Positions 16,613-27,812 of a DNA stretch of 64,000 nt are shown piece by piece. The notes below the pieces were generated by a model. That model did not search any database and was not told the origin of the DNA. It saw only the letters and a list, made by a program, of their open reading frames with translations. A program made the translations under genes and the position numbers. Positions within the stretch are counted from its first letter, which is position 1, and every line of letters starts with the position of its first letter. The stretch is from Bradyrhizobium sp. AUGA SZCCT0176. Its GTDB lineage: Bacteria; Pseudomonadota; Alphaproteobacteria; Rhizobiales; Xanthobacteraceae. The stretch spans positions 248,001 to 312,000 of the forward strand of contig NZ_JAFCMB010000005.1 of the NCBI RefSeq assembly GCF_018130145.1, read 5' to 3'.

Positions 16613-16747
16613 GATTCGATATCCTCGCGCAATGCAGGCCATGGCATTCGCAAGCCAAAGCTAGCGCGAAAATGGACCGGCGCATGGTGAACACGAGGGC
16701 GGAACAGGGCGATTGTTGGGGGTAGGGTTAATCCTGGGTAGACCGGT

Positions 16748-16843
16748 CGTAGGGTGGGCAAAGCGCCAGCGTGCCCACCATATCGCTCAACGAACAGGAT
16801 TGGTGGGCACGGCGCAAGAGCGCCTTTGCCCACAACCTACGAA
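16748..16843. repeat. Dispersed palindromic repeat overlapping the end of pcp
   Basis: CGTAGGGTGGGCAAAG...GTGCCCACCA (16748-16780) is mirrored imperfectly by TGGTGGGCAC...CTTTGCCCACAACCTACGA (16801-16843), giving a long interrupted stem around a 20-base loop. I recognise the sequence (cgtagggtgggcaaagcg) as a frequent Bradyrhizobium intergenic repeat. Its right end runs into the pcp coding sequence and supplies the TAG stop (16837-16839). Confidence 0.8.
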
Positions 16844-17490
16844 GTCAGTACCGCCTGCCTCGCCAGTTTCACCATCTCGAGCAGCATCGCCTCGCCGGCA
16901 TCGACCAGTTCATCGAGCGTGATGCGTGCGTTGCCCTTGCGCCGCAATGCGCCGCCGCGTGCGAGCGGCGGGATGTGCACGAACGAGGCCAGACGGAGAT
17001 GATCGTTGGCGGCGGCAGCCTCGATCGCGCGCCAGCTCAAATAATTGCAAAGATAACTACCAGCATCGCGCGATGGCCGCGCGTCGATGCCTGTCGCCAG
17101 CGCAGCGCGCAGCAGCCGCAACGTATGCGGACCGAACCGCATCGCGTCCGGGCCGAGCCCGATCGATCCCTTGCGGACGCGGGTTTGCGCCGCATCGGGC
17201 CATAGCAAAGTCACGGCGTTGCGCGCACGGGTCTCGATCCTGACATGCGCGGTGCGGCCCGCCAAGCCGAACATCAGTATTGCCTTCGGCCGGTATTTTG
17301 CGAGAGCTTGAGGCAATTCGAGGTCGACCGCCTTGTAGGTCACAGGAAAGATGTGACTCGATATTTCCACGTCGGCAAAGGCCGGACGGCGCACCCGCAA
17401 CAGCCGCTCGACCAGCGCCTGCGTCGGATTATACGGCGCGCCCGGAAACGGACCGAAGCCGGTGAGGAGAATGCGAAGCCTGTCGTTCAC
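16837..17490 (-). CDS. pcp: Pyroglutamyl-peptidase I (peptidase family C15)
   Basis: About 217 residues, the family's usual length. It opens with RILLTGFGPFPGAPYNPTQ, typical of C15, and has the catalytic triad: Glu86 (HVRIETRARN), Cys148 (DAGSYLCNYLSW) and His172 (FVHIPPL). It removes N-terminal pyroglutamate from peptides in the cytoplasm. The GTG start at 17488-17490 overlaps the meaB stop by four bases (GTGA), so it is translationally coupled to meaB; the reading frame continues open far upstream, antisense to nothing real, but only this start fits. The stop codon lies within a dispersed repeat, so the last residues may be repeat-derived. Confidence 0.88.
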   Translation of the reverse strand: MNDRLRILLTGFGPFPGAPYNPTQALVERLLRVRRPAFADVEISSHIFPVTYKAVDLELPQALAKYRPKAILMFGLAGRTAHVRIETRARNAVTLLWPDAAQTRVRKGSIGLGPDAMRFGPHTLRLLRAALATGIDARPSRDAGSYLCNYLSWRAIEAAAANDHLRLASFVHIPPLARGGALRRKGNARITLDELVDAGEAMLLEMVKLARQAVLTS

Positions 17491-18476
17491 CGCAGCATCT
17501 CCGCGATCTGTTCGGCCGCAACCGCCGGCGTGATGCGCCCGTCGGCGACCTCGGCCTCGGTCTTTTTCACCCTGGCGCGGATCGCGGGGTCGGCGCGCAG
17601 CCGCGCCATCATCCGCTGCTCCAGCATCGACCACATCCATTTCACCTGCTGCTCGCGCCGCCTGCCTGCAAATTCGCCCGAGGCATTCATGGCGGTGCGG
17701 TGATCGAGGATCTTCTGCCACAGCGTGTCCATGCCGGTGCCGGTCAGCGCCGAATAGGTCAGCACCGGCGGATGCCAGTGCTCGGAACGGGGCGTTAGAA
17801 TATGCAGCGCGCCGCGATATTCTGCAGCGGCGAGATTGGCGCGCTTGATATTGTCGCCATCGGCCTTGTTGACCGCGATCATGTCGGCGAGTTCGACCAG
17901 GCCCTTTTTGATGCCCTGCAATTCGTCGCCGGCGCCGGGCAGCATCAGGGCCAGGAAGAAGTCGGTCATGTCGCAGACCGCGGTCTCGGACTGGCCGATG
18001 CCGACCGTCTCCACCAGCACCACGTCGAAGCCGGCCGCCTCGCACAACAACATCGCCTCGCGGGTTTTCGCGGCGACCCCGCCGAGCGTGCCTGATGCAG
18101 GCGAGGGCCGGATGAAGGCATTGTCGGAGGCTGACAATCGCGCCATCCGCGTCTTGTCGCCGAGGATGGAGCCGCCGGTGCGTGCCGAGGAGGGATCGAC
18201 CGCCAGCACCGCGACCTTGTGGCCGCCCTCGATCAGGAACATGCCGAGCGCATCGATGGTGGTTGACTTGCCGACCCCGGGCGACCCGGTGATGCCGACG
18301 CGCACGGCCTTGCCGGTGTCGGGCAGCAGCGCCTGCACCAGGTCGCGCGCCGCGGCCTGATGGTCGCCACGGCGGCTCTCGATCAGGGTGATCGCACGCG
18401 CCAGCGCGGCGCGGTGACCCAAACGCAGATCCTTGGCGAGCTTGTCGATATCGGGGGGAGCAATCGGCCGGTTCAT
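17487..18476 (-). CDS. meaB: MeaB-type GTPase, methylmalonyl-CoA mutase chaperone
   Basis: About 329 residues. P-loop GTPase of the ArgK/MeaB (G3E) group: Walker A GSPGVGKST (about 64-72), ILGDKTRM switch region, FVLVETVGIGQSE Walker B-like segment, and NKADGDN base-recognition motif. MeaB protects and gates cofactor loading of adenosylcobalamin-dependent methylmalonyl-CoA mutase, whose two subunit genes lie 4-9 kb away in this window. The gene follows tctA by 51 bp and overlaps pcp, so it appears to be part of a tctCBA-meaB-pcp transcription unit. Confidence 0.93.
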   Translation of the reverse strand: MNRPIAPPDIDKLAKDLRLGHRAALARAITLIESRRGDHQAAARDLVQALLPDTGKAVRVGITGSPGVGKSTTIDALGMFLIEGGHKVAVLAVDPSSARTGGSILGDKTRMARLSASDNAFIRPSPASGTLGGVAAKTREAMLLCEAAGFDVVLVETVGIGQSETAVCDMTDFFLALMLPGAGDELQGIKKGLVELADMIAVNKADGDNIKRANLAAAEYRGALHILTPRSEHWHPPVLTYSALTGTGMDTLWQKILDHRTAMNASGEFAGRRREQQVKWMWSMLEQRMMARLRADPAIRARVKKTEAEVADGRITPAVAAEQIAEMLR

Positions 18477-18527
18477 GCCTTGGTTTACAACGGCTGTGCG
18501 GTGCAGGCGAGGGGATCGTGTGGCGTG

Positions 18528-20036
18528 TTAGCGGGGCGCGGCGGCGGGCGAAATCGCCTTGAGCCGTCGCCACCCCCAGACCAGCACCGGCCAAATCAAC
18601 GCGCCGATCGCCAGGGCGGCGAGGATCGCGGAAATCGGTCGCTCGAAGAACGGCAACACGCTGCCGTCGGACTTGATCAGCGAAGTCACGAAACTCTGCT
18701 CGATCATGGTGCCCATCACGATACCGAGCACCATGGCGGCGACCGGATAACCGTTGGCTTCCATGACGTAACCAATGATTCCGAAAGCCGCGACGGTCAC
18801 GACGCCGAACATGTTGTTGCCGATGGCGAACGAACCGACCGCGCAGCACAGCATGATGAAGGGCATGACGGAGGAACGGGGTGCGCGCAACACATAACTC
18901 GCCAGACGGATCATGACGATGCCCAGCGGAATCATGATGATGTTTGCGATGATGAACATGAGATAAATCGCATACATGCTCGACGCCTTCTCAGTGAACA
19001 GCGTCGGGCCGGGGTTCAATCCCTTCATGTAGAGCACGCCGATGGCGATGGCCGCGATGGTGTCGCCGGGAATGCCGAACAGCAGCGACGGCACCCAACC
19101 CGACGCGATGCTGGCGTTGTTGCTGGCGCCGGCTTCGACCAGGCCCTCAACGTGGCCGGTTCCGAACTTCTCGGGTTCCTTCGAGAAGCGCTTGGACATC
19201 GCGTAGCTGACCCACGCGGCCATGTCGGCACCGGCGCCTGGCAGCACCCCGATGATGATGCCGATGATGTTCCCGCGTGTCATCTGCCAGCGATATTTCT
19301 TGGTGAGCCTCCACTGGCCCGCCATGATGCTTCCGAACTTGCGCTTTGGGATTGGTGGCGGTTCCGGCGTCAGCATTGCACGCATGACTTGCGCCACGGC
19401 AAATACGCCAACCAGCGCCGGGATCGGTTCGATGCCGCCGAACAGATCGGTCATTCCAAACGTGAAGCGAGGCACGCCGCCGGGATTTTCGATCCCGACG
19501 CAGGCGACCAGCAGGCCGATGAACATGCCCGCAATGGCCTTTACGGGCGAAGAGCGCGCGACCAGCGTCGCGCACATCAGGCCCAGGAACGCGAGCCAGA
19601 AATATTCGAAGGTCGAGAACGACAGCGCGATCTCGGCAAGCGGCGGTGCGAGGATCATCAGCGAGAGCGTGCCCGCGATACCGCCAACGGCGGAGAACCA
19701 TACGCCGGCGCCAAGCGCCAGTTCGGCTTCTCCCTTGCGGGTCATGGCATAGGCTTCGTCCGCGTAAGCTGCCGAGGCGGGAGTACCGGGAATGCGAAGC
19801 AACGCGCCGGGGATGTCGCCGGAGAAGATCGCCATCGTGGACGCCGCCACGATGGTCGCAATCGCGGCGATCGGTGACAAATAGAACGTAACCGGGACCA
19901 GCAGGGCGGTCGCCATCGTCGCGGACAGGCCGGGTAGCGACCCGATGACGAGGCCATAGACCGATGCCGCCAGCATCGCGATGATGACTTCCCAGGTGGA
20001 AATGAGCGCGAACGCTTCAATCAGGGTGTTAAGCAT
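18528..20036 (-). CDS. tctA: Tripartite tricarboxylate transporter, large permease TctA
   Basis: About 502 residues and about 12 membrane segments. It carries the TctA signatures GLLPGLSATM-like (VIGSLPGLSATMATALLVP, about 28-46) and GVLPGAGADMAAWVSYAMSK (about 262-281), and GIPGDTIAAIAIGVL (about 328-342). TctA is the proton- or sodium-coupled inner membrane permease that accepts a carboxylate from the periplasmic binding protein. It begins three bases after the tctB stop codon and is followed by meaB. Substrate not deducible from sequence; tricarboxylates and dicarboxylates are known for the family. Confidence 0.93.
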   Translation of the reverse strand: MLNTLIEAFALISTWEVIIAMLAASVYGLVIGSLPGLSATMATALLVPVTFYLSPIAAIATIVAASTMAIFSGDIPGALLRIPGTPASAAYADEAYAMTRKGEAELALGAGVWFSAVGGIAGTLSLMILAPPLAEIALSFSTFEYFWLAFLGLMCATLVARSSPVKAIAGMFIGLLVACVGIENPGGVPRFTFGMTDLFGGIEPIPALVGVFAVAQVMRAMLTPEPPPIPKRKFGSIMAGQWRLTKKYRWQMTRGNIIGIIIGVLPGAGADMAAWVSYAMSKRFSKEPEKFGTGHVEGLVEAGASNNASIASGWVPSLLFGIPGDTIAAIAIGVLYMKGLNPGPTLFTEKASSMYAIYLMFIIANIIMIPLGIVMIRLASYVLRAPRSSVMPFIMLCCAVGSFAIGNNMFGVVTVAAFGIIGYVMEANGYPVAAMVLGIVMGTMIEQSFVTSLIKSDGSVLPFFERPISAILAALAIGALIWPVLVWGWRRLKAISPAAAPR

Positions 20037-20039
20037 GGG

Positions 20040-20525
20040 TCACCACGGCATCGGCAACAGCCCGGCCGGGAGCGGCACGCGCAGTAGCTTGCTGAAAATC
20101 AGATGGATGACAATCGGTGCCATCACCGCGAGCGGCAGCGAAAGCTTCCAGCGCGCGCCGAGCGCGCTCGACGTCACGTACACGATCAGCGCGGCCGTGA
20201 TGATGAAACCCAATCGGTCCGCAGCCGCCACGTAGAACAACAGCAGTGCCGGCGGTAACAGTGCGCGCAGGCCGTAAAGCTTGCCCGTGGGCGGCCGCGC
20301 TTGACCAGTCTCGATCGGAACAATCTCTTCTTCCTCTTCGAAGGTGCGGCCGATGCCGAGAGCGATCGCGAGCCCGCAAAGCGCGAGACCCGACCCGATC
20401 ACCAGCGGAAAGATATTGGGGCCTACCGGCTGGCCGGGTACGGGCGGCAACAGCCAGCCGCCATAGGCAGCCGCCGCTCCGAGGCCAACGAGAAACAATC
20501 CCGTGACTTGATCGGGAAGACGCAT
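20040..20525 (-). CDS. tctB: Tripartite tricarboxylate transporter, small membrane subunit TctB
   Basis: About 161 residues with four hydrophobic segments (about 7-25, 36-55, 88-107 and 112-150) and a charged middle loop rich in Glu (FEEEEEIVPIETGQARPP). It fits the TctB family in length, layout and position between the binding protein and the large permease. The protein is needed for transport but its role in the mechanism is unclear. Spacing to tctA is three bases, arguing for coupled translation. Confidence 0.9.
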   Translation of the reverse strand: MRLPDQVTGLFLVGLGAAAAYGGWLLPPVPGQPVGPNIFPLVIGSGLALCGLAIALGIGRTFEEEEEIVPIETGQARPPTGKLYGLRALLPPALLLFYVAAADRLGFIITAALIVYVTSSALGARWKLSLPLAVMAPIVIHLIFSKLLRVPLPAGLLPMPW

Positions 20526-20570
20526 AAAACGAGCCCCACGTATTTCCGAGCAAGTGAACCGGCGGGACGA

Positions 20571-21563
20571 TCAGGCCTTGGAGAGGCCGGCAGCTTTCAT
20601 CGCCTCGCCCATCTGGGCGTCGCCCTTGTCCATGAATGCCGCGAATTCCGTCGCGTCGCCCCACACCGTTCCGAAACCGCGATTGCTCATGAAGTCCTTG
20701 AAGTCCTTGGAGTCGTAGACCTTCTTCAGCGAAGCCGTGAGCTTGGTCGCGACATCAGCAGGCAGGCCCTTCGGACCCGCAATGCCGCGCCACGCCCCCG
20801 TCGCATAGTCGATCCCCATCGACTCCTTCAGCGTCGGCACGTCAGGGAATGACGGGTTGCGCTTGGGCGCCATGATGGCGAGGCTGCGCGCCTTGCCGGC
20901 CTCGATGATCGCGCGCGCTTCCGGCACCGAGCAGGTGGTCAGGTCGAGACCACCCGCCGCGAGATCCTGCATCGCGGGGGCGGCACCGTTCGACGGTACC
21001 CAGGCCACCTGATTTGCAGGAAGTCCGAGCGCCTGCATCCAGCCGACCAGCGCCAGATGCCAAATGCCGCCCTGGCCGGTACCCGAGGCTTTGAACTTGC
21101 CGACAGGCGCTGCCTTGATGGCGTCGGCGAGCTCCTTCACGGTCTTGTAGGGCGACGCTGAAGGGACCTGGATGCCGGGCGGGTCCTCGTTCATCAGGGC
21201 CAGCGGCGTGTAGCTCTTTGGCGCCAGTTCGGTGAGTCCCTGCCAGTGCATCATCGAGATTTCCACCGTCAGCATACCGATGGTGTAGCCGTCGGGCGGC
21301 GCGGTTGCGATGGCGGAATGGCCGACCACGCCGGAGCCGCCGGTGCGATTGACCACGTTGAAGGGCTGGCCGAGGTCCTTCTCCAAAAGTGCCGCCACGA
21401 TACGCGCGGTCGCATCGGTGCCGCCGCCGGCGCCCCATGGCACGATCACGGTCACCGGCCGTGCCGGGTAAGCCTGCGCCAACGCCGGTTTGAATCCAAA
21501 ACCCGCGACGGCCGCTGCTGCGGCGGTTGAAGCCGCAAATGCGCGGCGCGTAATTTTGGTCAT
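20571..21563 (-). CDS. tctC: Tripartite tricarboxylate transporter substrate-binding protein (Bug/TctC family)
   Basis: About 330 residues. The N-terminus MTKITRRAFAASTAAAAAVA carries a twin-arginine-like signal ending FGFKPALAQA; the mature part starts YPARPVTVIVPWGAGGGTDA, the hallmark of Bug/TctC periplasmic binding proteins, and includes VNRTGGSGVVGHSAIATAPPDG (quoted here in part) and the FPDVPTLKESMG segment. It captures a carboxylate in the periplasm and delivers it to TctBA. Start set by GGGAGG five bases before ATG 21563. First gene of the tctCBA-meaB-pcp set. Confidence 0.93.
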   Translation of the reverse strand: MTKITRRAFAASTAAAAAVAGFGFKPALAQAYPARPVTVIVPWGAGGGTDATARIVAALLEKDLGQPFNVVNRTGGSGVVGHSAIATAPPDGYTIGMLTVEISMMHWQGLTELAPKSYTPLALMNEDPPGIQVPSASPYKTVKELADAIKAAPVGKFKASGTGQGGIWHLALVGWMQALGLPANQVAWVPSNGAAPAMQDLAAGGLDLTTCSVPEARAIIEAGKARSLAIMAPKRNPSFPDVPTLKESMGIDYATGAWRGIAGPKGLPADVATKLTASLKKVYDSKDFKDFMSNRGFGTVWGDATEFAAFMDKGDAQMGEAMKAAGLSKA

Positions 21564-21780
21564 GTAATCCTCCCTGCGGCGTCCCTGACAGCGGGCGCTC
21601 TTGTGATGCGGCATTCTAGGCGGCTTTGCGTTGCGCTCGCAAGGCGTTACGCGGTGATGCTGGATGATCGCCGGTGGGACATCGCGACACATCCGGAAAT
21701 CGGGTGGTGGCGATCAGGAGGCGCGGATAGGTATCCTTGCGCGGCGTCACTGGACAGCCGCGATCGACTGCGGAGGTAAC

Positions 21781-22251
21781 ATGACGACAGCCTATTACAG
21801 CACCGTGCTGGATTATCCGCTTGCTACCGTGTGGTCGCTGATCCGCGATTTCAACAATTATCCGGCCTATATCGATGGCGTAAGCGAAAGCGTCATCGAG
21901 GACGACAAGGGCGGCGACGAAGTCGGCGCCATCAGGCGCTTCTGCTATCTCGGCACCTGGATCCGGCAGCGCCTGGCTCGTCATTCCGACGCGCAGCACA
22001 CGCTGACCTATGCCGGCATCGAACCATTCCCGTTTCCACCGGATATTCTGCCGGAAGCACCAGGCCCGACGCGCTATGAGGGCACCATGCACCTGATACG
22101 AATCGTCAAGGGCGACCGGACCTTCATTGAATGGGATGTCGCGCTCGACACCGCGCCTGACGATGCCGATCGCTGGCTGACGCTGTTCCAGTCGTGGATA
22201 CCGGACTGGACGCATTCGCTGGAGCGGGCATTGGAGCGCCGCGTTGGGTGA
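21781..22251 (+). CDS. SRPBCC (START/Bet v1-like) family protein
   Basis: About 156 residues. The N-terminus YYSTVLDYPLATVWSLIRDF and the later GAIRRFCYLGTWIRQRLARH and FIEWDVALDTAPDDADRW segments fit the polyketide-cyclase/dehydrase SRPBCC fold, which forms a hydrophobic pocket for a small ligand. No catalytic residues can be assigned. A perfect GGAGG four bases before ATG 21781 fixes the start. It is on the plus strand between two minus-strand operons and ends two bases before the scpA stop codon. Confidence 0.82.
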   Translation: MTTAYYSTVLDYPLATVWSLIRDFNNYPAYIDGVSESVIEDDKGGDEVGAIRRFCYLGTWIRQRLARHSDAQHTLTYAGIEPFPFPPDILPEAPGPTRYEGTMHLIRIVKGDRTFIEWDVALDTAPDDADRWLTLFQSWIPDWTHSLERALERRVG

Positions 22252-22253
22252 GG

Positions 22254-24406
<2,153 letters not shown>

Positions 24407-24410
<4 letters not shown>

Positions 24411-24865
24411 GATGAGCGGCCTTCCTTCAATTTCGCTATCCGTGCCTCGCAGTCCGCGAGACGCTTCAGAGTCTCAGGCTCGCCTGCGATCTGCTCTGAA
24501 CTGAGCGCAAGCACTTCTCCTGCTCGAAACGTAATACCGAACAACGTTATTCTTCGCGAAAAAATGTACGCCAATAGCGGTAAACCCACTACCACGAAAA
24601 GGACGGTGGAAGCCGGAACCTGGCCGGCGAAAAACCCTGCCACGATCAAAATTGCGATGCCGCAAATGATGGCAATCCCGGTTACAGCAAGCCATGTCGG
24701 CGCCTGGTCCTCCGGCGATGCCGGCCGCAGCCAGCGTGCCGACCGCATCGGATAGAATGGTCCGTTATGATAAGCGATCATCGAGAGCAGTCGATCGCGC
24801 TCAGCTTCGAGTTGCGGCAGGTCATCCTGACCAGCCATATCGCCTGCTGAAGGTGTCTGTGCCAT
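24407..24865 (-). CDS. Hypothetical two-helix membrane protein in the methylmalonyl-CoA mutase operon
   Basis: About 152 residues. A cytoplasmic N-terminus (including [17 protein letters not shown]) precedes two adjacent membrane helices (about 58-78 and 86-105), then a C-terminal coiled-coil-like stretch ([19 protein letters not shown]). I do not recognise a family. It starts at ATG 24865, 18 bp after the GFA-family gene, and overlaps scpA by four bases (ATGA), so it is firmly in the mutA-gfa-orf-scpA operon. Its membrane position is odd for a cytoplasmic-enzyme operon. Confidence 0.8.
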
Positions 24866-24883
24866 TCGGGTCGCGGCCTGTCC

Positions 24884-25348
24884 TCAATCATGGTCCGGAT
24901 GCTGGTGGCTGACGATACGGCTAAGCTTTTCGCTACCAGTACCCTCAAGTGTGCTCCTGCCTGGCAGATCGCCGATCCTGCCGACCCAGGCCAAATGGGA
25001 CTCGGTGCCGGTGGCGTAGGTCGGAACCACGAGGTCCGGCCGATCGAAACTGCCGGTGGTAAGCTCGATCACCGTTCCGTCGATCACCCGGTAGCTGAGC
25101 GGCGTCCCACACGCGGCGCAGAAGTCGCGCTCGGCGATCGTCGACGAGCGATAGGTCGCCGGTTTGCCGCGGGTCCAGGCAAAATCCTCGTGCTTGACTT
25201 CGGCGAGCGAAATGAAAGGGCCGCCCACCGCTTTCTGGCACATGCGGCAGTGGCACAAGCCTATCTTCACCGGGCCCGCATAAGCCGCGAAACGCACGGC
25301 GCCGCACTGGCAGCCGCCGGTCAGAACAGCTTTTCTCTCCGATGTCAT
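24884..25348 (-). CDS. GFA (glutathione-dependent formaldehyde-activating)/CENP-V family protein
   Basis: About 154 residues. The zinc-binding cysteines of the Mss4-like GFA fold are all present: GCQCGAVRF (about 12-20), LCHCRMCQK (about 31-39) and FCAACGTPLSYR (about 76-87). Members bind zinc and some act on S-hydroxymethylglutathione, but most have no proven activity. The ATG at 25348 has GGAG five bases upstream; a GTG at 25354 overlapping the mutA stop is also possible. It sits between the two methylmalonyl-CoA mutase subunit genes, which is not the usual arrangement. Confidence 0.88.
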   Translation of the reverse strand: MTSERKAVLTGGCQCGAVRFAAYAGPVKIGLCHCRMCQKAVGGPFISLAEVKHEDFAWTRGKPATYRSSTIAERDFCAACGTPLSYRVIDGTVIELTTGSFDRPDLVVPTYATGTESHLAWVGRIGDLPGRSTLEGTGSEKLSRIVSHQHPDHD

Positions 25349-25350
25349 GC

Positions 25351-27216
25351 TCACTCCATCCGCTTCCAGGCGTCCCGCAACATTGCGAGCGCATCGCCGC
25401 CGGCAAAAATGAAGTCACCGACGCCGGCGGCCCGTAGTGCTGCTTCCTGTTCGCCGGGCCGCCCTGCCAGATAGATATGCTTTGCACCGCTGGCTTGAAG
25501 GGCCTGTGCGGCCGCTATCGCCTGAGCGGCATAGACTTTGTCGGAGGAACAGAGGCACGCCACGTCAGCGCCGGAGGCCTTGAATGCGGCGGCAAGCGCC
25601 GCCGGATCGGCAAAGCCCTGCGTATCGATCGCCTCGATGCCGCCGGTCTCGAAGAAGCTTTTTGCAAATGTCGCCCGCGCGGTGAAATCGGCCGGGGTGC
25701 CGAGATTGGCGAGGAATATCTTGGGCCGTGCGCCGCCGTTCTTGAGCTTATCGTCCGATTTGTCGCGCAACGCTTCGAACGGCGCGGCCAGCCGCATCGG
25801 CGGCAGCGCGTCGAACTTGAATTTGGCTTCGCCATAGGGCGCCAGCGCAATCGGTTTTGCGTCCAGCACCGCGATCTCGGCCTCGTGCAGGTTCGGAAAT
25901 TCGCTGGCGCCGGTCAGTAAGTCGCGGCGCTTGGCGATGTTGGTCTCGCGCACGGCTCGCGTTGCAGCGACCTTGCGCTGGATCAGGTTCTGCTCGAGCG
26001 CGGCGAACAGGCCGCCGGCCTTTTCGATGTCCTGGAACAGCGACCACGCGGCTTCGCAAAGCTGCTTTGTCAGCGTCTCGATGCCGCCGGAGCCGGCGGC
26101 GGGATCGGACACTTTGGCGAGGTTGGATTCTTCCAGCAGCACCAACTGCGTGTTGCGCGCGGCGCGGCGCGCGAACGGATCCGGCAAGCCCAGCGCCAGC
26201 GTATGCGGCAGCACGGTGATGGCGTTGGCGCCGCCGAGGCCGGCGGAGAAGGTCGCCATCGTCGCGCGCAGCATGTTCACGTACGGGTCGCGCTGCGTCA
26301 GCATGCGCCAGGCGCTATCGGCAGCGACGAACAGCGGTTTGGGCACGAGGCCACAGGCCTGTTCGACCCGCGCCCACAACAGCCGCAGCGCGCGGAATTT
26401 CGCCAGCGTCAGGAATTGGTCGGCGTCGGCGGAAAGCCGCGCATAGACCATGCCCTGCGCGTCTTCGAGCGAGATGCCGGCCGTTTCGATCGCGCGCAGA
26501 TAGGCGACGCCTGCGGCGAGCACAAACGCCAGCTCCTGGACTTCCGATCCGCCGGCATCGTGGATCACGCGCCCGTCGGCGGCCGCGAGCGGACCTTTGA
26601 AGCCGAGCGCGGCAAGGCCTTTGATGGCGCTGGTGACCGCGGGCACGATCTCGGACCAGCTATAGGGGCTGGAACCCCACACCGCGCCGGCCCCGAGCGG
26701 GTCGAGCCCGAAACGGATATCGCAGGCCGCAGGATCGAGCCCCTTGCCCTTGATATATTCCGCGACATGGATGGCCGCCATCCGCGACTGCGGACCGATC
26801 TGAAGTTCGATGCCGATGCCGGCATCGAGATAGATGCCATCGAGGATTTGCGCCACCGCTTCCGGCGAGGGATCCAGCCCGAAGCCGTAGGCGCCATTGG
26901 CGCCGGCGAACACGAGGGTGAGCCCGGTCGCGCCATTTTCGAGGTCGTGCAGCGCCTGCGCGTTGGCCGCTTTGGCGTCGGGATGATCGGCCCGCTGCAT
27001 GATCTGCCAGGGCGTGGCCGCAGGGCGGCCTGCGACCGGGGCGGCGCCTTGCGCGCGCGGGTAGATCGGATCGATCTTCAATCCATCGGATGTCTTGCCG
27101 ATGAGCTTCTCGAACGGCGCGCCTTTCAGCACCCCGTCGACCAGCTTGCGCCAGTCTTCGTAGTTCGCGGGGGCAAAATCCGCGGCTAATCGCAACTCAT
27201 TGGTGGTGGTCGTCAT
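25351..27216 (-). CDS. mutA: Methylmalonyl-CoA mutase, small (beta) subunit
   Basis: About 621 residues, with the mutase barrel-like domain (IYPRAQGAAPVAGRPAATPW, later QLVLLEESNLAKVSDPAAGS) and a C-terminal flavodoxin-like domain that lacks the DxHxxG cobalamin motif (the equivalent stretch reads NLGTPADFTARATF). That loss is normal for the beta subunit of the heterodimeric enzyme, which is structural, while ScpA carries the cofactor. ATG 27216 was chosen over the upstream in-frame start at 27279 because it opens with the usual MTTTTNEL-type N-terminus. First gene of the mutA-gfa-orf-scpA operon. Confidence 0.93.
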   Translation of the reverse strand: MTTTTNELRLAADFAPANYEDWRKLVDGVLKGAPFEKLIGKTSDGLKIDPIYPRAQGAAPVAGRPAATPWQIMQRADHPDAKAANAQALHDLENGATGLTLVFAGANGAYGFGLDPSPEAVAQILDGIYLDAGIGIELQIGPQSRMAAIHVAEYIKGKGLDPAACDIRFGLDPLGAGAVWGSSPYSWSEIVPAVTSAIKGLAALGFKGPLAAADGRVIHDAGGSEVQELAFVLAAGVAYLRAIETAGISLEDAQGMVYARLSADADQFLTLAKFRALRLLWARVEQACGLVPKPLFVAADSAWRMLTQRDPYVNMLRATMATFSAGLGGANAITVLPHTLALGLPDPFARRAARNTQLVLLEESNLAKVSDPAAGSGGIETLTKQLCEAAWSLFQDIEKAGGLFAALEQNLIQRKVAATRAVRETNIAKRRDLLTGASEFPNLHEAEIAVLDAKPIALAPYGEAKFKFDALPPMRLAAPFEALRDKSDDKLKNGGARPKIFLANLGTPADFTARATFAKSFFETGGIEAIDTQGFADPAALAAAFKASGADVACLCSSDKVYAAQAIAAAQALQASGAKHIYLAGRPGEQEAALRAAGVGDFIFAGGDALAMLRDAWKRME

Positions 27217-27313
27217 CCGGACAGTCGTTCCTTGGTCGCCTCTTGATTTGGCCGGAAATTGCCACGGGGCGGCCGCCAAGCCAAACGGTTGTTTTAGGCC
27301 ACCCGGGGCCTAG

Positions 27314-27811
27314 TCAGGGCTGGTCGAGGTCGGGTAGTCGCAAAATACCGGCGGTCGAAAGCCCCGCCAGCGCGTCCCTGACGCTGCGTCCCGCAATGAT
27401 ACGGTCGGGCACGATCTCGGCGAGCGGCACCAGCACGAAGGCGCGCTCGAACAGCCGGGCATGCGGCAGTGTCAACTCCGGCTTGTCGATCTTGACGTCG
27501 TCATAGGCGATCAGGTCGAGGTCGAGGGTGCGCGGGCCCCAATGCTGCTCGGCGGCGCGGTCGCGGCCGAACTTCTTCTCGATCTTGTGCAGCGTGAACA
27601 GCAGCGCATGCGGATCGAGACTGGTGTCGATTTCGATGCAGGCGTTGATGAAGGGCGCCTGCGCTTCATTGCCCCAGGGCGGCGTGGTGTAATCCGACGA
27701 ACGCGCCAGCAATGCCGCCTGCGTCATGCCGCAAATGTTGGAGATGGCCTTGCGGAACGTCGCGCGCACGTCGCCGACATTGCCGCCGAGCGCGATCAGC
27801 ACGTCCGCCAT
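27314..27811 (-). CDS. folK: 2-amino-4-hydroxy-6-hydroxymethyldihydropteridine pyrophosphokinase
   Basis: About 165 residues. HPPK family: N-terminal IALGGNVGDVRATF, the EKKFGRDRAAEQHWGPRTLD segment and DLDLIAYDD (about 100-108) with the magnesium-binding aspartates. It transfers pyrophosphate from ATP to 6-hydroxymethyl-7,8-dihydropterin in folate synthesis. It is the last gene of folP-folB-folK and starts one base after the folB stop codon. Confidence 0.95.
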   Translation of the reverse strand: MADVLIALGGNVGDVRATFRKAISNICGMTQAALLARSSDYTTPPWGNEAQAPFINACIEIDTSLDPHALLFTLHKIEKKFGRDRAAEQHWGPRTLDLDLIAYDDVKIDKPELTLPHARLFERAFVLVPLAEIVPDRIIAGRSVRDALAGLSTAGILRLPDLDQP

Positions 27812-27812
27812 G

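Noticed and set aside
16837..18849. A 670-codon minus-strand open frame covering pcp and running past meaB into tctA
   Set aside because: Only its last 217 codons are the pcp gene; the upstream part is a shadow of meaB and tctA in another frame, with no family match and Arg-rich composition.
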